Translations under genes and position numbers: made by a program
From: Jacaranda mimosifolia
Lineage: Eukaryota > Streptophyta > Magnoliopsida > Lamiales > Bignoniaceae
Reading direction: 5' to 3'
NCBI GenBank assembly: GCA_018894105.1
Contig: CM032123.1
Location: 745,001 to 809,000, forward strand
DNA: 64,000 bases
The notes under the pieces: model-generated
What the model was told of the DNA's origin: nothing
What the model saw: only the letters and a program-made list of their open reading frames with translations
The model's database searches: none
In this document: one piece after another, positions 1 through 12,902 of the stretch
Layout: every line of letters begins with the position of its first letter
Position numbering within the stretch: the first letter of the stretch is position 1

Positions 1-1190
1 CCTTGTGGAGAAAGTCCTAAGAAAACACGGTCCAAGAATGCTGTCACACTGGTGAAATATATTGTGCCTTCTTTTATATCAGCCATCATTCTGGTGATCA
101 TAATTCTTCTGCTAATTAGAAGGCAAAAATCGACCACACAGCTCCCGGACAGTGAAGTTTCTTTGCTTCATTCTTGGAGAGGAAGTTCTTATCTGGAACT
201 TCGAAGGGCAACAAATAACTTTAGTGAAAGCAACAAACTTGGGACTGGAGGTTCTGGTTCAGTATTCATAGGAACACTGTCTGATGGCCTAACTGTTGCA
301 ATAAAAGTTTTCAATCTGCAGTCCGAAAAAGTCACCAAAAGCTTCAATACAGAAATAGAAGTACTTAGTGCCATTCGCCATCGGAACTTAATCAAAATCA
401 TTGGCTGTTGCATTAGTGAGGATTTCAAAGCCTTGGTATTGGAGTACATGCCTAATGGCAGCCTGGAGAAATGGCTATATTCCCATAACCATTTCTTGGA
501 TTTGTTGCAAAGATTAAACATAGCCATAGATGTTGCATTACCCTGAGAATATCTTCATTTGGGCCACACTTCCCCTATCGTTCATTGCGACTTAAAGCCT
601 AGTAACATCCTGCTGGACGAAAATACGACTGCCCATGTTGGTGATTTTGGTATAGCCAAACTCTTCGGCCAAGGGGAGCAAATGGCTCAAACGAAGACCT
701 TAGCAACGATCGGATATATGGCACCAGGTGAAAAAAACTTCACTTTTTCATTGTCTTAGTTCCAAAACTTCAAATTTACACATATTCTTTTGATTTCATT
801 GCAGAATATGGAGCTCAAGGCATCGTATCCACTAGTGGTGATGTCTATAGTTATGGTATCATACTGCTGGAGATGTGCACTAAGAAACGGCCAACAGACG
901 CAATGTTTAGTGAGGATATGAGCCTGAAGAGGTGGGTGAGCCTCTCATTGGATAAGAATATGATAACTGAAGTTGTGGACGACAATTTGCTTGGAACAGA
1001 AGACCAAAATTTCTCAGCGGAGGAGCAATGTTTATTATCTATTCTGCGTTTGGCAATGGAATGTTTAGCCATTTCACCTTCGGATAGAATCAGCATCAGT
1101 GAAATCGTGGCCAAACTAGAAAAGATTAGGACTGTGTTATTAGCAACTAATAATAATAAGTTAGCAGACAACAATGTTCCATTTCTCTGA
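1..1190 (+). pseudogene. LRR receptor kinase, copy A: 3' part only, with in-frame stop in kinase
   Basis: This is the 3' part of a plant leucine-rich-repeat receptor kinase; the extracellular LRRs lie before the window. Read in frame are a transmembrane segment (about 55-120), the glycine-rich loop LGTGGSGSVFIG, the VAIK lysine, the non-RD catalytic loop [17 protein letters not shown] and, across the intron, APEYG. The intron is 728-804 (GT-AG, phase 1) and the last exon is 805-1190. Codons 541-546 read CCC TGA, where copy B reads GCC TTA, so a nonsense codon sits just before the catalytic loop and removes most of the C-lobe. Outside that site A and B are nearly identical. Non-RD kinases of this clade (Xa21, FLS2, EFR) are pattern-recognition receptors at the plasma membrane; which ligand this one bound is unknown. 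A pseudogene is the best reading; a sequencing error cannot be excluded. Confidence 0.85.
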
Positions 1191-1875
1191 TAGATATCTG
1201 CATAACTTCTGTACCATGAAAGTATACTTAGGTTGTTGAAACTATGAGTTAGTATGTTACTTTTTCTTGGTGTTATTTGGCTGAATAAGGAAAGTTTATT
1301 TGTAATATTTCTCTTTGTTGGATAATGTAGAAATAAAATAAGATTGATTAATAGTTTTCATGTTCATTAATTTTTATCTTTATTTTTATTTTTCCATGTA
1401 CAAAATTATATTTAAAATTTCAATGTCCTTTAATAGAAATATGGCCATTTTTTTTGTTGAACTTCGGACAAAAACAAATGAAACTGAGAGATAATTTATT
1501 GTACTTATAATTGTTTTCACTTCAGATAAATATATTATCTAAAAAATAATTAAAGAACAATTAATATAAGGCAATTTCGTTTGGTTTTTAAGCAAAATAT
1601 GTATACTAAAGTACATAAAAGTAAATATATATTTTCAACTATTTTTAAAAAGGAAAAAGAGTTAAATTTAAGAAATAAAATTATATGTGCTTGCTTGAGG
1701 GGTCAAATGTATAGGATTATACTTTGAGGGGTCAATGTGTTATACGCATAGAGTCGAGAGGCAGAAAGTGAAATTTAACCAATATATAAATACAACCCTT
1801 CGAATCAAAGTCTCTGGCTTTAGCGGATCCTTGTACGAAACCAAAAAGCCAGCACCTTTTATTCTTTCCAAAAAG
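1191..1875. other. RLK copy A 3' flank and promoter region of the small membrane-protein gene
   Basis: No gene is seen in this AT-rich spacer. It is homologous to 9487-10162 and to 28592-28653 plus 29788-30471 in copies B and C. A TATA-like TATATAAATA lies at 1783-1792, about 85 bases before the start codon of the small membrane-protein copy A. The corresponding site is TATGTAAATA in B and TATATTAATA in C. Confidence 0.6.
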
Positions 1876-2544
1876 ATGGAGTTTTTTTTCACATGAATCA
1901 TTCTCAATTACCTACTGGGATTACTTCAATTTTCTTCTTCTTCGTCCTATTGTTGCCGTTCTTTTTTCCTTCTCCTTACTCCACTTTGGTAAGCTTTTCT
2001 CTCTATATGTGCGATTGAGCTATTCTAGTATTTATTGTGTTTGCCTACTAACTTGCCTTTTCTGTCTCGTTCTTGATCTGGGCTATTGAAATTTGGTTTA
2101 TTTTTGCTACTTTATCTTTTATTGGGGGAATGGGATCTTGAATTTTACCAATTAGGATATGATTTTTGAGCTTCTTAATCTGAAATACTGAAAATTTACC
2201 TGATGAGAGTAGGCTTTTTACTTGATTGGTAGGTTTTGTGTAACTTGGCCTAATCTTTTGGATGTGGAATCTTGAAATGCTGCAATTGGGACTTTTCTGA
2301 GCTTTCTTGAATCTGGGGTTCTTGAACTTTTGCCTAAGGGCTTCTTCTCTTTTTCTGGGGGCTGCGTGGGTTGATCTGTGTAGGCTGGTTCTTGGCATGG
2401 AAGCTGGTGCTGGTTCATGTACCTCTAGTGCAGGAGATCTTTGGTCTGTGGAAAAAACCTGTCAAGCCAAAGCCAGCTGGTAGAAGAAGATTTACTAATA
2501 TTTACAACAAAATTAATGCCCAAAATCCCTCGTTAGACTGGTAA
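1876..2544 (+). pseudogene. Small two-exon membrane protein, copy A (frameshifted)
   Basis: This copy is homologous to the intact gene at 30472-31239. Exon 1 spans 1876-1988 and exon 2 spans 2384-2544, with donor G|GTAAGC and acceptor TAG kept. Exon 1 is 113 bases against 112 in copy C. An extra base in the T-rich start makes codon 7 a TGA, and no in-frame ATG in exon 1 rescues the frame. Exon 2 is open and ends in NPSLDW. It keeps the conserved block GWFLAWKLVLVHVPLVQEIF and a basic KPVKPKPAGRRRF stretch. It has lost coding capacity as written, although its TATA box and splice sites look good. Confidence 0.8.
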
Positions 2545-4136
2545 AATCTCCATCTTTTAACTTTCCCATAGGTTGCATTTGAATTGAAGGATTTGAATTT
2601 AAGGGAATGATTCTATGGATTTTAAATGACACTATTGTTTGAGGGATTCGAAACTGATGACAATAATTGGAAAAATGGGTCAAATTGTTGCTTTAGAACT
2701 TGAAATTCTCAACAGGTTATCCAACTATAATACAAATTCAAATACTTCTGTAATTAGCATGATATGAGCACCAAATTCAAAGTGCTTCTGAACGGTGAAT
2801 TATTAGTTCACAAACAATTCAAAGCCCCCTGAAATTGAAGATATTTGTCCAAATTATTGCTCTCATGTAGCTACAAAGCATGTAACCATAATTAGAGTGG
2901 TTAGTTTGCTTTTTTCTGGATGAATCCATGTGTCTAGTGTAAACAGATTTTTCACAAAAATTGTCTTTACTATGAAGTGCTTCCTTCCAGAATAGGCAAT
3001 GAAGCAGCAAAAGTATCTTCCTTGCTCAACACCTTGAGAAGGTTGTCATGAAATGCTGATCAGATCATAAAGAAAAATCTAATTGGAAGAAACCTGCACA
3101 TCAGGAGGGATTGACACAGCCTAGAAAGGATAGTCCAGATTGATTTGGAAGGAAATTGGGCAGTGGAATTGGTCTCTAAATTAATCATGGCAACCCAGAT
3201 GATTTACATCCATGGACCATCTGAATCAAGAAGCAAACAGGCAAATCATTATAATGTATATCTACAGCCGCTTATCAGCAAAAATACAAGCTTATTGCTA
3301 CCAAATGAAATGAATCAGGACTGGGGCTGTTACAGCATAATAGGCAAGCAAATAGAATTTTATTCAGATATTCATACAATAACATGAAAATTTTCGAACT
3401 TGATTAAATAAACAGCAAGAATCATGCACTACTTCGAACATTTAATGATCATATATTATACAGGCACTTTCCCTGACATTGCAAAAGATACCATCTTTCA
3501 CACTCTCCATTGTTGCTTGAGCTGGCCTAAAATTCTCCTAAAAAGGATTTGAAGAAATTGCATATAGCTGCACAAAAGGGTAAAATCCAAATTTGCTCAA
3601 GCGAATAATTAGCCCAAAAAAATAAAAAAGGGAAAAGCACAATAAATAAGTAAATAAATAATCCAAGAACAGAGACTGTTGCTTAAGCAACATATAATTG
3701 CACAATGGTGAGCAACAACTATTGACGTAATCTTGTGGATTTTTATACCAAAAAGACGAGCTAAGCTAATTGAACTGAAAAGCAAAATGATATACATTCA
3801 CCACCACAATCATCATCATCATCATCATATATATATATACATATATACATACACAGCAATACTTAGAAAGGTTAACGTAGGAACAGAAGCAGCGGCAGCA
3901 GCGTCTGAAGCAGCTAAAGTAGCAGTATTGAAATGGGCTTTGACGATTGCCAGGAATTCATGAGGAAGTTGATGAAGAATTGGGGCTGTCGAAGGGATCC
4001 CCATCGGAGTTTTACTGAAGGCAGCTTTTCCTCATTTTGTCCACATGTTTGCACTAAAATCATGTTGTTCAAATAGTATTTCTTGGTTAGATTTTAGTAT
4101 TCTTCAATTGTAATGGGCACGTATCACATTTATCTG
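2545..4136. repeat. Duplicated downstream block, copy A
   Basis: This block is homologous to 10911-12500 in copy B, at roughly 90% by eye. Open frames here are short and not kept between copies: a plus-strand frame at 3145-3387 is cut by TAG in B. A CAT/ATAT microsatellite lies at about 3797-3850. The stretch near 3860-4070 keeps two overlapping open minus-strand frames in both copies, but no product is recognised. It may be UTR or intron of an unrecognised minus-strand gene, or simply copied spacer. Confidence 0.6.
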
Positions 4137-4961
4137 GGCCGCATTTGATTCCATCTAATAGTTCCTATTAGCTGTTTTGATGTCGGCTAATGTATTGTTT
4201 GATACACTTGATTGAGGTGATCAGGCTGATGCATGTTATGTTTGAACTAGCATCGAGCCCACATTGTGCATGAGATTAGAGTGTAATCAAATTTCGAGGT
4301 CTAGGAAGAGATTCATAATTTTTCCTGGTCGATTATCTTGTGAATTTACCAATTATTCTTCAAATTCCACTAGCAAATTGCCGTGAAACCCCTTAAATCA
4401 AATCAGATTCAAACGTTGCTAACTTTGGTGCATATTTATATTTGTGATGCCTAAGCGAGTCCCTTGTACACATTGGTGTATATGCTTGCGAGAAATGCCT
4501 ATAATACATTGGTGTTGGTGTATCTTTCATTTTCCATATCGTGCCTACGCATCTTCTATTTGGTAATAAATAATGTATTGTATGGCGCATCAACAATTAC
4601 GCTTTATATGAATATGCACAGATATTGCCAACTCTGGCGCCTAGTCGTGCATCCATGATGAGTAGGTACAAGTTTAAGAAAAAAATCAAATTTTGACGAA
4701 AAAACATCTAATCAATTTTTATGGATCTTCTTATATATAAACAACTCGTTGGATATGGGGTCACAATAAAAAAAAAAAAATAATATAGAGTTTAATCACT
4801 AGTATCAAATATAAAATCAAGGCTTGAATACATTATAGTGTCAAATATGATCTACAATATCAAATCTAAGATTACACTAGCTGAAATTATGATAATCACA
4901 CATAATTTTCAGCAGGGTTGAAATTATATTAAATTATTAGTGGGGTTAATCAAACGCGGCC
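4137..4961. mobile_element. Tourist/PIF-like MITE present only in copy A
   Basis: The ends form an imperfect terminal inverted repeat: GGCCGCATTTGATT at the left and, on the opposite strand at the right, GGCCGCGTTTGATT. The surrounding sequence is continuous in copy B near 12505, which gives an empty site. The element carries no transposase. The TIR sequence suits the PIF/Harbinger (Tourist) class, but the target duplication is not clean (TGG on the left, and TGG two bases beyond the right end). Confidence 0.65.
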
Positions 4962-5420
4962 GTGGCAAAGAACACAGTAGTGCCCTATGGTATAATTGCT
5001 ACAAATAGTAGAAAAGGTTGCCATTTTTCTTGCAAGAACTGTAACAGGAGCGAAATAAATCCCAGAAAAGGGTCCCATTGTCTTGAAGAGAATGGCACAG
5101 TAAAGGGTGCAATCATACAAAACTCAGCTTGATCAGCGGCAAAGTGATAAATAAGCCATTGACAAGAGAAAGCAGGTATGCAAAGACTTGGGAGGCTTTT
5201 ATTACTCATAAATATCCTACCTACGCAGAAAGGTACAGTCTTAATCTACAACGGAAACAATGGAGGTAATGATGTGCTCCTGATCTCTTACAATGGCTCC
5301 CCAAAACTGACTAGAAAAACAGAATTCGAAATATCTTGAAGCTAAATCCTAAATATGTTCTTTTATGTCTGAATTTGTGCACCAAAATAGTGTTTCTTCA
5401 AGTTCAAAAACACCAGTTTA
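4962..5420. other. Spacer and presumed promoter/5' UTR of RLK copy B
   Basis: The first part (to about 5345) is the end of the duplicated downstream block and matches 12513-12888. The last 70 bases match the region just before the copy C start (13930-14001), including GCACCAAAATAGTGTTTC, so they are probably conserved leader. No clear TATA box was found. Confidence 0.4.
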
Positions 5421-8400
5421 ATGGAGAAACCTTGCTTCTCCTTCATTGCTGTCGCAGTGTTGTTATTAAGCAGCACTAAATTTTGCTTGGCCGGAATAGT
5501 TTTGAACGAGACGGTAGACAAAGATGCACTTCTCGCCTTCAAAACAAGAATCATCTCAGACCCTTATGAAGTCTTGACCCAAAACTGGTCTATTGATGCA
5601 TCCATTTGCAGCTGGATTGGTGTTTCTTGCAGCAATATAGACCATCAAAGAGTCACAGGCCCTTAACTTCTCTGGTTTTGGCTTTGGGGGCACTATTGCT
5701 CCAAATCTTGGCAACTTAACATTTCTCAGTTCTTTGGACTTTAGCTTCAACAACTTCACAGGCTTTATACCCCATGAGTTGTCCAATTTACGCGGCTTAA
5801 ACGTGATAGACATGGGATTCAACGGCTTCACTGGGGAAATACCATCATGGTTTGGAACCTTAAAGGAACTTGAGTCCATTTTTCTGGACCACAACAATTT
5901 CTCTGGCAGCATTCCGGCATCATTAGGCGACAACTCAAAGCTAAGGATCCTATACTTGGGGAACAATTTTATTGGTGGGAAAATCCCACAAGAGATTGGT
6001 AATCTTTCAAAGCTAAGGATACTATACTTGGGGTACAATTTTATTGGTGGGAAAATTCCACAAGAGATTGGTAATCTTTCTTCCCTGGAATGGTTGGACC
6101 TGAAGTATAACCAGATTACAGGTTCCATTCCAGGCGGTGTCCTCAACTTGTCCAGTATTGAGAGAATTGATCTCACAGGTAACAGCCTTTCAGGTGGGCT
6201 ACCAAAGGATATGTGCAATACTAATTCAAAACTCAGTGGACTTCATCTGTCCAAGAATCTACTTGATGGGCAGATTCCATTTGATATTTACAAGTGCAAG
6301 AATCTCCTGAACTTATCTTTATCCTTTAATCATTTCAATGGCAGCATTCCAAGTTCAGTCGGCTGGTTGACCAGGCTCCAGAGCTTGTATCTTGGGATAA
6401 ACAGCTTCCAGGGTGTGTCTTTCTTGTATCTTTGTAAACTATGAAACTCCTATTAAACTCTTTATTAGAACTCATCACAATGAAATCTTTCCCGTTGTTG
6501 ACTATTTTTCAGGGGGAATTCCATCAGACCTACGCAATCTCTCACGTTTGCAGGTGCTGAGCATCGAAGGTGCCTTCCTAACAGGGCAAATTCCATCCTT
6601 TATCTTCAACATGTCTTTTTTGGAAGTTATCGATTTCAACAACAATAGTCTGTCAGGAGGCCTTCCAGTGGGCATGTGCCATAATCTTCCCAATCTTGAG
6701 GAGCTGCATCTTCTATCCAATCAGTTAACTGGCCAAATTTTGGAAAAAATATGGGATTGCAAAAGGCTTCGGCTTCTATCGTTGTCAAATAACAAACTCA
6801 CAGGTCACATACCCAAGCAAGTTGGCAATCTCACGGCGCTGAAATACCTTTATCTAGCTGATAACAACTTCACAGGTATGTTAATTTATAGCTTCTAACT
6901 CATGATTAGCCTTATTAAAAGACAAAAATTCCCATGTTTTTTCTAAGTTTTCTTGCATCATGACAGCATAAACTTTCTGTGTAGATGAAAATTCAAGAAT
7001 CTTCTTATTATTAACACAACATTGGCAGGTGAATTACCAAGTGAGCTTGGTAATCTTAACCTTGTGAAAATCAATGTCCATAACAATGGATTATCTGGTG
7101 CAATTCCACTCTCCATGTTCAACATATCAACATTGCAGATGATGGAGCTTTCAGGCAATCACTTCTCAGGACAGCTTCCTTCAACCATGGGGCTTTCACT
7201 TCCGAATCTACAGACACTTTATTTGAGTGACAACAAACTCAGTGGAGTAATTCCTAGCTCGATCAGCAATGCTTCTAGTCTTACTATCATAGACATAGGA
7301 CAAAACTCTTTTACTGGTCCTATACCAAATTTGAGTAATTTAAGATTCTTACAACTCCTTTTGGCTGAAGCAAACAATCTAACAGGAGAATCTCCAAACC
7401 AGGAACTGAGATTTCTATCCTCCTTAGCAAACTGCCGGTATTTGCAGTATATAGGAGTATCACAGAATCAGCTGGATGGTATACTTCCTGCTTCAGTAGG
7501 AAACTTGTCTACTTCTCTTCAGGTTTTTAGAGCATTTGACTGCAGACTCAAAGGTTCTATTCCTGGTGAATTTGGAAACTTGACAAACTTGAGAGACTTA
7601 TTTTTGGACAATAATCACTTGACAGGACTCATCCCAAGAACACTGGGAAAGTTAAAAGAACTCATACGTATATATCTTGAGCATAATAAGCTAGAAGGAC
7701 ACATCCCTAGTGATCTTTGCCAATTGAGCAATTTGGGGGACTTGTACCTGACCAACAACACACTTAATGGGACGATTCCTGCATGCTTTGGTGAACTCAA
7801 ATCTTTGAGAGGATTGTACTTAGACTCGAACAAGTTGGAGTCTAATGTGCCCTCAAACTTGTGGAACCTTAATGATCTCTTGGCCTTAAACTTGTCGTCT
7901 AACGTTTTAAATGGCTCTATCCCATCTGAGATTGGAAACTTTAAGGTTATGAGAGATTTAGACTTGTCCTGGAATCAGTTCTCAGGCGATGTCCCAAGTT
8001 ATATTGGCGAAGCAGAGTCACTGGTTTTCCTGTCTTTAGCACATAACAAGTTTCAAGGTTCTATTCCTGAGTCCCTGGGAAAATTAAGAGGCTTGGAATC
8101 ATTGGATCTCTCCTTCAATAATTTTTCTGGTTCTATCCCAAATTCGCTAGAGGGACTCACCTACCTTCAATACTTTAATGTTTCTTACAACAGATTAGAA
8201 GGACTGATTCCTACAGGAGGTAATTTTGCAAACTTTACTGCTCAATCATTTGTGGAAAACTATGGTCTATGTGGGGCAACTCGTCTGCAAGTTCCACCTT
8301 GTGGAGAAAATCCTAAGAAAACATGGTCTAAGAATGCTGTCACACTGGTGAAATATATTGTACCTTCTTTTATATCAGCCATCATTCTGGCGATCATGAT

Positions 8401-9486
8401 TCTTCTGCTAATTAGAAGGCGAAAATCGACCACACAGCTCCCGGACAGTGAAGTTTCTTTGCTTCATTCTTGGAGAGGAAGTTCTTATCTGGAACTTCGA
8501 AGGGCAACAAATGACTTTAGTGAAAGCAACAAACTTGGGACTGGAGGTTCTGGTTCAGTATTCATAGGAACACTGTCTGATGGCCTAACTGTTGCAATAA
8601 AAGTTTTCAATCTGCAGTCCGAAAAAGTCACCAAAAGCTTCAATACTGAAATAGAAGTACTTAATGCCATTCGCCATAGGAACTTAATCAAAATCATTGG
8701 CTGTTGCATTAGTGAAGATTTCAAAGCCTTGGTATTGGAGTACATGCCTAATGGCAGCCTGGAGAAATGGCTATATTCCCATAACCATTTCTTGGATTTG
8801 TTGCAAAGGTTAAACATAGCCATAGATGTTGCATTAGCCTTAGAATATCTTCATTTGGGCCACACTTCCCCTATTGTTCATTGCGACTTAAAGCCTAGTA
8901 ACATCCTGCTGGACGAAAATATGACTGCCCATGTTGGTGATTTTGGTATAGCCAAACTCTTCAGCCAAGGGGAGCAAATGGCTCAAACGAAGACCTTAGC
9001 AACGATCGGATATATGGCACCAGGTGAAAAAAACTTCACTTTTTCATTGTCTTAGTTCCAAAACTTCGAATTTACACATATTCTTTTGATTTCATTGCAG
9101 AATATGGAGCTCAAGGCACAGTATCCGCTAGTGGTGATGTCTATAGTTATGGTATCATACTGCTGGAGATGTGCACTAAGAAACGGCCAACAGATGCAAT
9201 GTTCAGTGAGGATATGAGCCTGAAGAGGTGGGTGAGCCTCTCATTAGATAAGAATATGGTAACTGAAGTTGTGGACAACAATTTGCTTGGAACAGAAGAC
9301 CAAAATTTCTCAGCAAAGGAGCAATGTTTATTATCTATTCTGCGTTTGGCGATGGAATGTTTAGCCATTTCACCTTCAGATAGAATCAGCATCAGTGAAA
9401 TCGTGGCCAAACTAGAAAAGATTAGGACTGTGTTTTTAGCAACTAATAATAAGAAGTTAGCAGACAAAAGTGTTCCATCTCTGTGA
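5421..9486 (+). pseudogene. LRR receptor kinase (non-RD, Xa21/FLS2 class), copy B; one frameshift near the N-terminus
   Basis: This is the most complete RLK copy. Exons are 5421-6412, 6513-6875, 7029-9023 and 9101-9486, all GT-AG. It starts with the signal peptide MEKPCFSFIAVAVLLL, then an LRR cap (CSWIGVSC) and about 31 LRRs with LxxLxxLxLxxNxxxGxIP spacing. Next come a PPCGE juxtamembrane segment, a TM helix near 8353-8415 and a kinase with [22 protein letters not shown] (non-RD), DFG and APEYG. Both LRR introns are phase 1 and fall at the same place in a repeat. One extra G at 5658/5659 (GTCACAGGCC, expected GTCACAGCC) shifts the frame and gives TAA seven bases later. Discounting that base, the exons total 1,245 codons. 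A downstream start would lack the signal peptide. By class it would sense a ligand at the plasma membrane and trigger immunity. It is a recent pseudogene, or an assembly indel. Confidence 0.8.
5938..6081 (+). repeat. 72-bp tandem duplication of one LRR unit (copy B only)
   Basis: Two nearly identical 72-bp units, 5938-6009 and 6010-6081, each encode one 24-residue LRR (KLRILYLG...GGKIPQEIGNLS). Copy C has a single unit here. The period is a whole number of codons, so the change adds exactly one repeat to the receptor without disturbing the frame. Confidence 0.9.
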
Positions 9487-10162
9487 CAGATATCTGCATA
9501 ACTTCTGTACCATGAATGTATGTTTAGGTTGTTGAAACTATGTGTTAGTAAGTTACTTTTTCATGGTGTTATTTGGCATGACTATATTTGTAATATTTCT
9601 CTTTGTTGGATAATGTAGAAATAAAATAACGTTGATAAATAGTTTTCATGTTCATTATTTTTATGTTTATTTTCATTTGTTCGTGTACAAAATTATATTT
9701 AAAATTTTAATGTCCTTTAATAAAAATATGGCCTTTTTTTCATTGAACTTTGGACAAAAACAATTGAAATTTATGGATAATTTCTTGTACTTTTAATTTT
9801 TTTTCACTTCAAATCAATATATTATTAAGAAAATAATTAAAAAAATTAATATAATATTAGACAATTGTGTTTGGTTTTTAAGCAAAAAATGTACTAAAGT
9901 AGGTAAAAATAAATATATATTTTAAACTATTTTTTAAAAGAAAAAGGGGTAAATTTAAGAAATAAAATTATATGTGCTTGTTTGAGGGGTAAAATGTATA
10001 GGATTGTACTTTTGAGGGGTCAATGTGTTACACGCATATAGTTGTGAGGCGGAAAGAGAAATTTATCCAATATGTAAATACAATCCTTCCAGTCAAAGTC
10101 TCTGCTTCACCGGATCCTTGTACGAAACCAAAAGGCCAGCACCTTTAATTCTTTCCAAAAAG
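9487..10162. other. RLK copy B 3' flank and upstream region of small membrane-protein copy B
   Basis: No gene is seen. This AT-rich spacer is homologous to the same interval in copies A and C. The TATA-like site of copy A reads TATGTAAATA here, at about 10070. Confidence 0.5.
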
Positions 10163-10910
10163 ATGGAGTCTTTTTCCCGTGGATCATTCTCAATTACCTA
10201 CTGGGATTACTTCAATTTTCTTCTCCTGCGTCCTATGGTTGCCGTTCTTTTTTTCCCTCTCCTTACTCTTCTCTGATAAGCTTTTCTGTCTCTCTATGGA
10301 TGCATATGAAGTGTTTGTATATATGTACGATTGAGTTATTGTTGTATTTATTGTGTTTGTTGTGGTGCGAGCTTTTATGTTTTTATATATGGGTTGTTGG
10401 ATTTGCCCACTAACTTGCCTTTTCTGTCTCGTTCTTGATCTGGGCTGTTGAAATTTGGTCTATTTTTTGCTTCTTGATCTTTAATTGGGGGAATGGGATC
10501 TTGAATTTTACCAATTAGGATATGATTTTTGAGCTTATTTATCGGGGATGCTGAAAATTTACCTGATGAGAGTAGGCTTTTTACTTGGTTGGTGGGTTTT
10601 GTGTAACTTGGCCTAATCTTTTGGATATGGAATCTTGAAATGCTGCAATTGGGATTTAGGACTTTTTTGAGCTTTCTTGAATCTGGGGTTCTTGAACTTT
10701 TGCCTAAAGGCTTCTTCTCTTTTTTTGGGGTGTGTGTTGATCTGTGTAGGCTGGTTCTTGGCATGGAAGCTGGTGCTGGTTCATGTACTTCTAGTGCAGG
10801 AGATCTTTGGTCTGCGGAAAAAATCTGTCAAGCCAAAGCCAGCTGCTAGAAGAAGATTTACTAATATTTACAACAGAATTAATGCCCAAAATCCCTCATT
10901 AGACTGGTAA
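10163..10910 (+). pseudogene. Small two-exon membrane protein, copy B (frameshift and lost splice donor)
   Basis: This copy is homologous to 30472-31239. Exon 1 would be 10163-10275 and exon 2 is 10750-10910. Exon 1 has seven Ts in a run where A and C have six, so translation shifts and ends at TGA 10274-10276. The donor G|GTAAGC of A and C is G|ATAAGC here, so the splice donor is also lost. Exon 2 is open, with the same GWFLAWKLVLVHV block and NPSLDW end as copy A. Two independent lesions make this a firm pseudogene. Confidence 0.85.
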
Positions 10911-12902
10911 AATCTCCATCATTTGACTTTCCTGTAGGTTGGAATTTAAGGGAATGATTCTATGGATTTTAAATGACACTATTGTTTGAGGGATTCGAAA
11001 TTGATGACAATAATTGAAAAAATGGGTCAAATTGTTGCTTTAGAATTAGAACTTGAAATTCTCAACAGGTTATCCAATCATAATTCAAATTCGAAGACTT
11101 CTGTAATTAGCATGAAAAAAAACCAAATTCGAAGTTCTTCTGAACGGTGAATTATTAGTTCACAAACAATTCAAAGCCCCCTGAAATTGAAGATATTTAT
11201 CCAAATTATTGCATTCATGTAGCTACAAAGCATGCAACCATAATTAGAGAGGTTAGTTTGCTTTTTTCTGGATGAAATTCTCGTATCTAGTGTAAACCGA
11301 TTTTTCACAAAAATTGTCTTTACTATGAAGTGCTTCCTTCCAGAATAGGCAATGAAGCAGCAAAAGTATCTTCCTTGCTCAACACCTTGAGATGGTTGCC
11401 ACGAAATGCTGATCATATCATAAAGAAAAATCTAATTGGAAGAAACCTGCACATCAAGTGGGATTGACACAGCCTAGAAAGGATAGTTCAGATTGATTTG
11501 GAAGGAAATTGGACCGTGGAATTGGTCTCTAAATTGATCATGGCAACACAGATGATTTACACCCATGGGCCATCTGAATCAAGAAGCAAACAGGCAAATC
11601 ATTAGCATGTATATCTGCAGCTGCTTATCAGCAAAAATGCAAGCTTATTGGTACCAAATGAAACGAATCAGGACTGGAGCTGTTACAGCATAATAGGCAA
11701 GCAAGTAGAATTTTATTCAGATATTCATGCGATAGCACGAAAATTTTCGAACTTGATTAAATAAACAGGAAGAATTATGCGCCGCTTCAAACTTTTAGTA
11801 ATCATATGTTATACAGGCACTCTCCCAGATATTGCTAAAGGTACCATATTTCACACTCTCCATTGTTACTTGAGCTAGCCTAAATTTCTCGTGGAAAGGA
11901 CTTGAACAAATTGCATATAGTTGCACAAAATCAAACACACACATACACCCCCCACAACACACACAAGAAGAAAAGAAAAGGCATAATAAATAAGTAAATA
12001 AAATAATCCCAGAACAGAAACTGTTGCTTAAGCAACATATAATTGCACAATGTTGAGCAACAACAATTGACGTAATCTTGTAGATATTTATACCAAAAAG
12101 ACGAGCTAAGCTTATTGAACTCAAAAGCAAAATGATATACATTCACCACCACCACCACCACCAACACCACCATCATCATCATTATCATATATATATATAT
12201 ATATGTATACATACAGCAATACTTAGAAAGGTTAACGTAGGAACAGAAGCAGCGGCAGCAGCGTCTGAAGCAGCTAAAGTAGCAGTATTGAAATGGGTTT
12301 CGACGATTCCCTGGAATTCTTGAGGAAGGTGTTGAAGAATTGGGGCAGTCGAAGGGATCTCCATCGGAGTTTCGCTGAAGGCCGCTTTTCCTCTATTGGT
12401 CCGCATGTTCGGACTAAAATCACGTTGTTCAAGTAGCATTTCTTGGTTAGATTATAGTATTCTTCAATTGTAATGGCCCTAATGGGCATGTATCACATTT
12501 ATTTGGCATAGATCACAGTAGTCCCATATGGTATGATTGTACAAATAGTAGAAAAGATTGTCATTTTTCTTGCAAGAACTGTAACAGAAGAGAAAAATAA
12601 ATTCCAGAGAAGATTGTGCCATTGTCTTGAAGAGAATGGCACAAAGGTTGCAATCATAAAAAAACTCAGCTTTCAGCGGCAAAGAGATAAATCAGAATGA
12701 TATTGACATGAGAAAACACGTATGCAAAAACTTAGGTGGCTTTTATTACTCATTAATATGCGCCTATGCACAAAGGTACAGTCTTAATCCACGACTTAAA
12801 CAATGGAGTTAATGATGTGGGTCTGATGTCTTACAATGGCTCCCCAAAACTGACTAGAAAGACAGAATTCAAAATATCTTGAAGCTGTATCGTAAGGGCT
12901 AA
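10911..12902. repeat. Duplicated downstream block, copy B
   Basis: This block is homologous to 2545-4136 plus 4962-5345. It holds CA-rich and CAC/CAT/AT microsatellites (11936-11970 and 12143-12205). A GCA-rich stretch at 12250-12290 gives a minus-strand frame of 84 codons (12185-12439) with a run AASDAAAAASVP. No known domain is recognised. The copy A equivalent of that frame carries an in-frame stop near its start. Confidence 0.55.

Noticed and set aside
189..527. 112-codon antisense frame in the kinase exon
   Set aside because: Shadow of the kinase coding strand; it appears identically in copy B at 8485-8823.
3733..3963. His-rich frame over the CAT/CAC microsatellite
   Set aside because: The His run is a simple repeat read as protein; the second copy has a different repeat length.
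10375..10764. 129-codon minus-strand frame, with similar frames in copies A and C
   Set aside because: It is antisense to the intron and exon 2 of the small membrane-protein gene. Its recurrence is explained by the tandem duplication and its frame breaks differ between copies.
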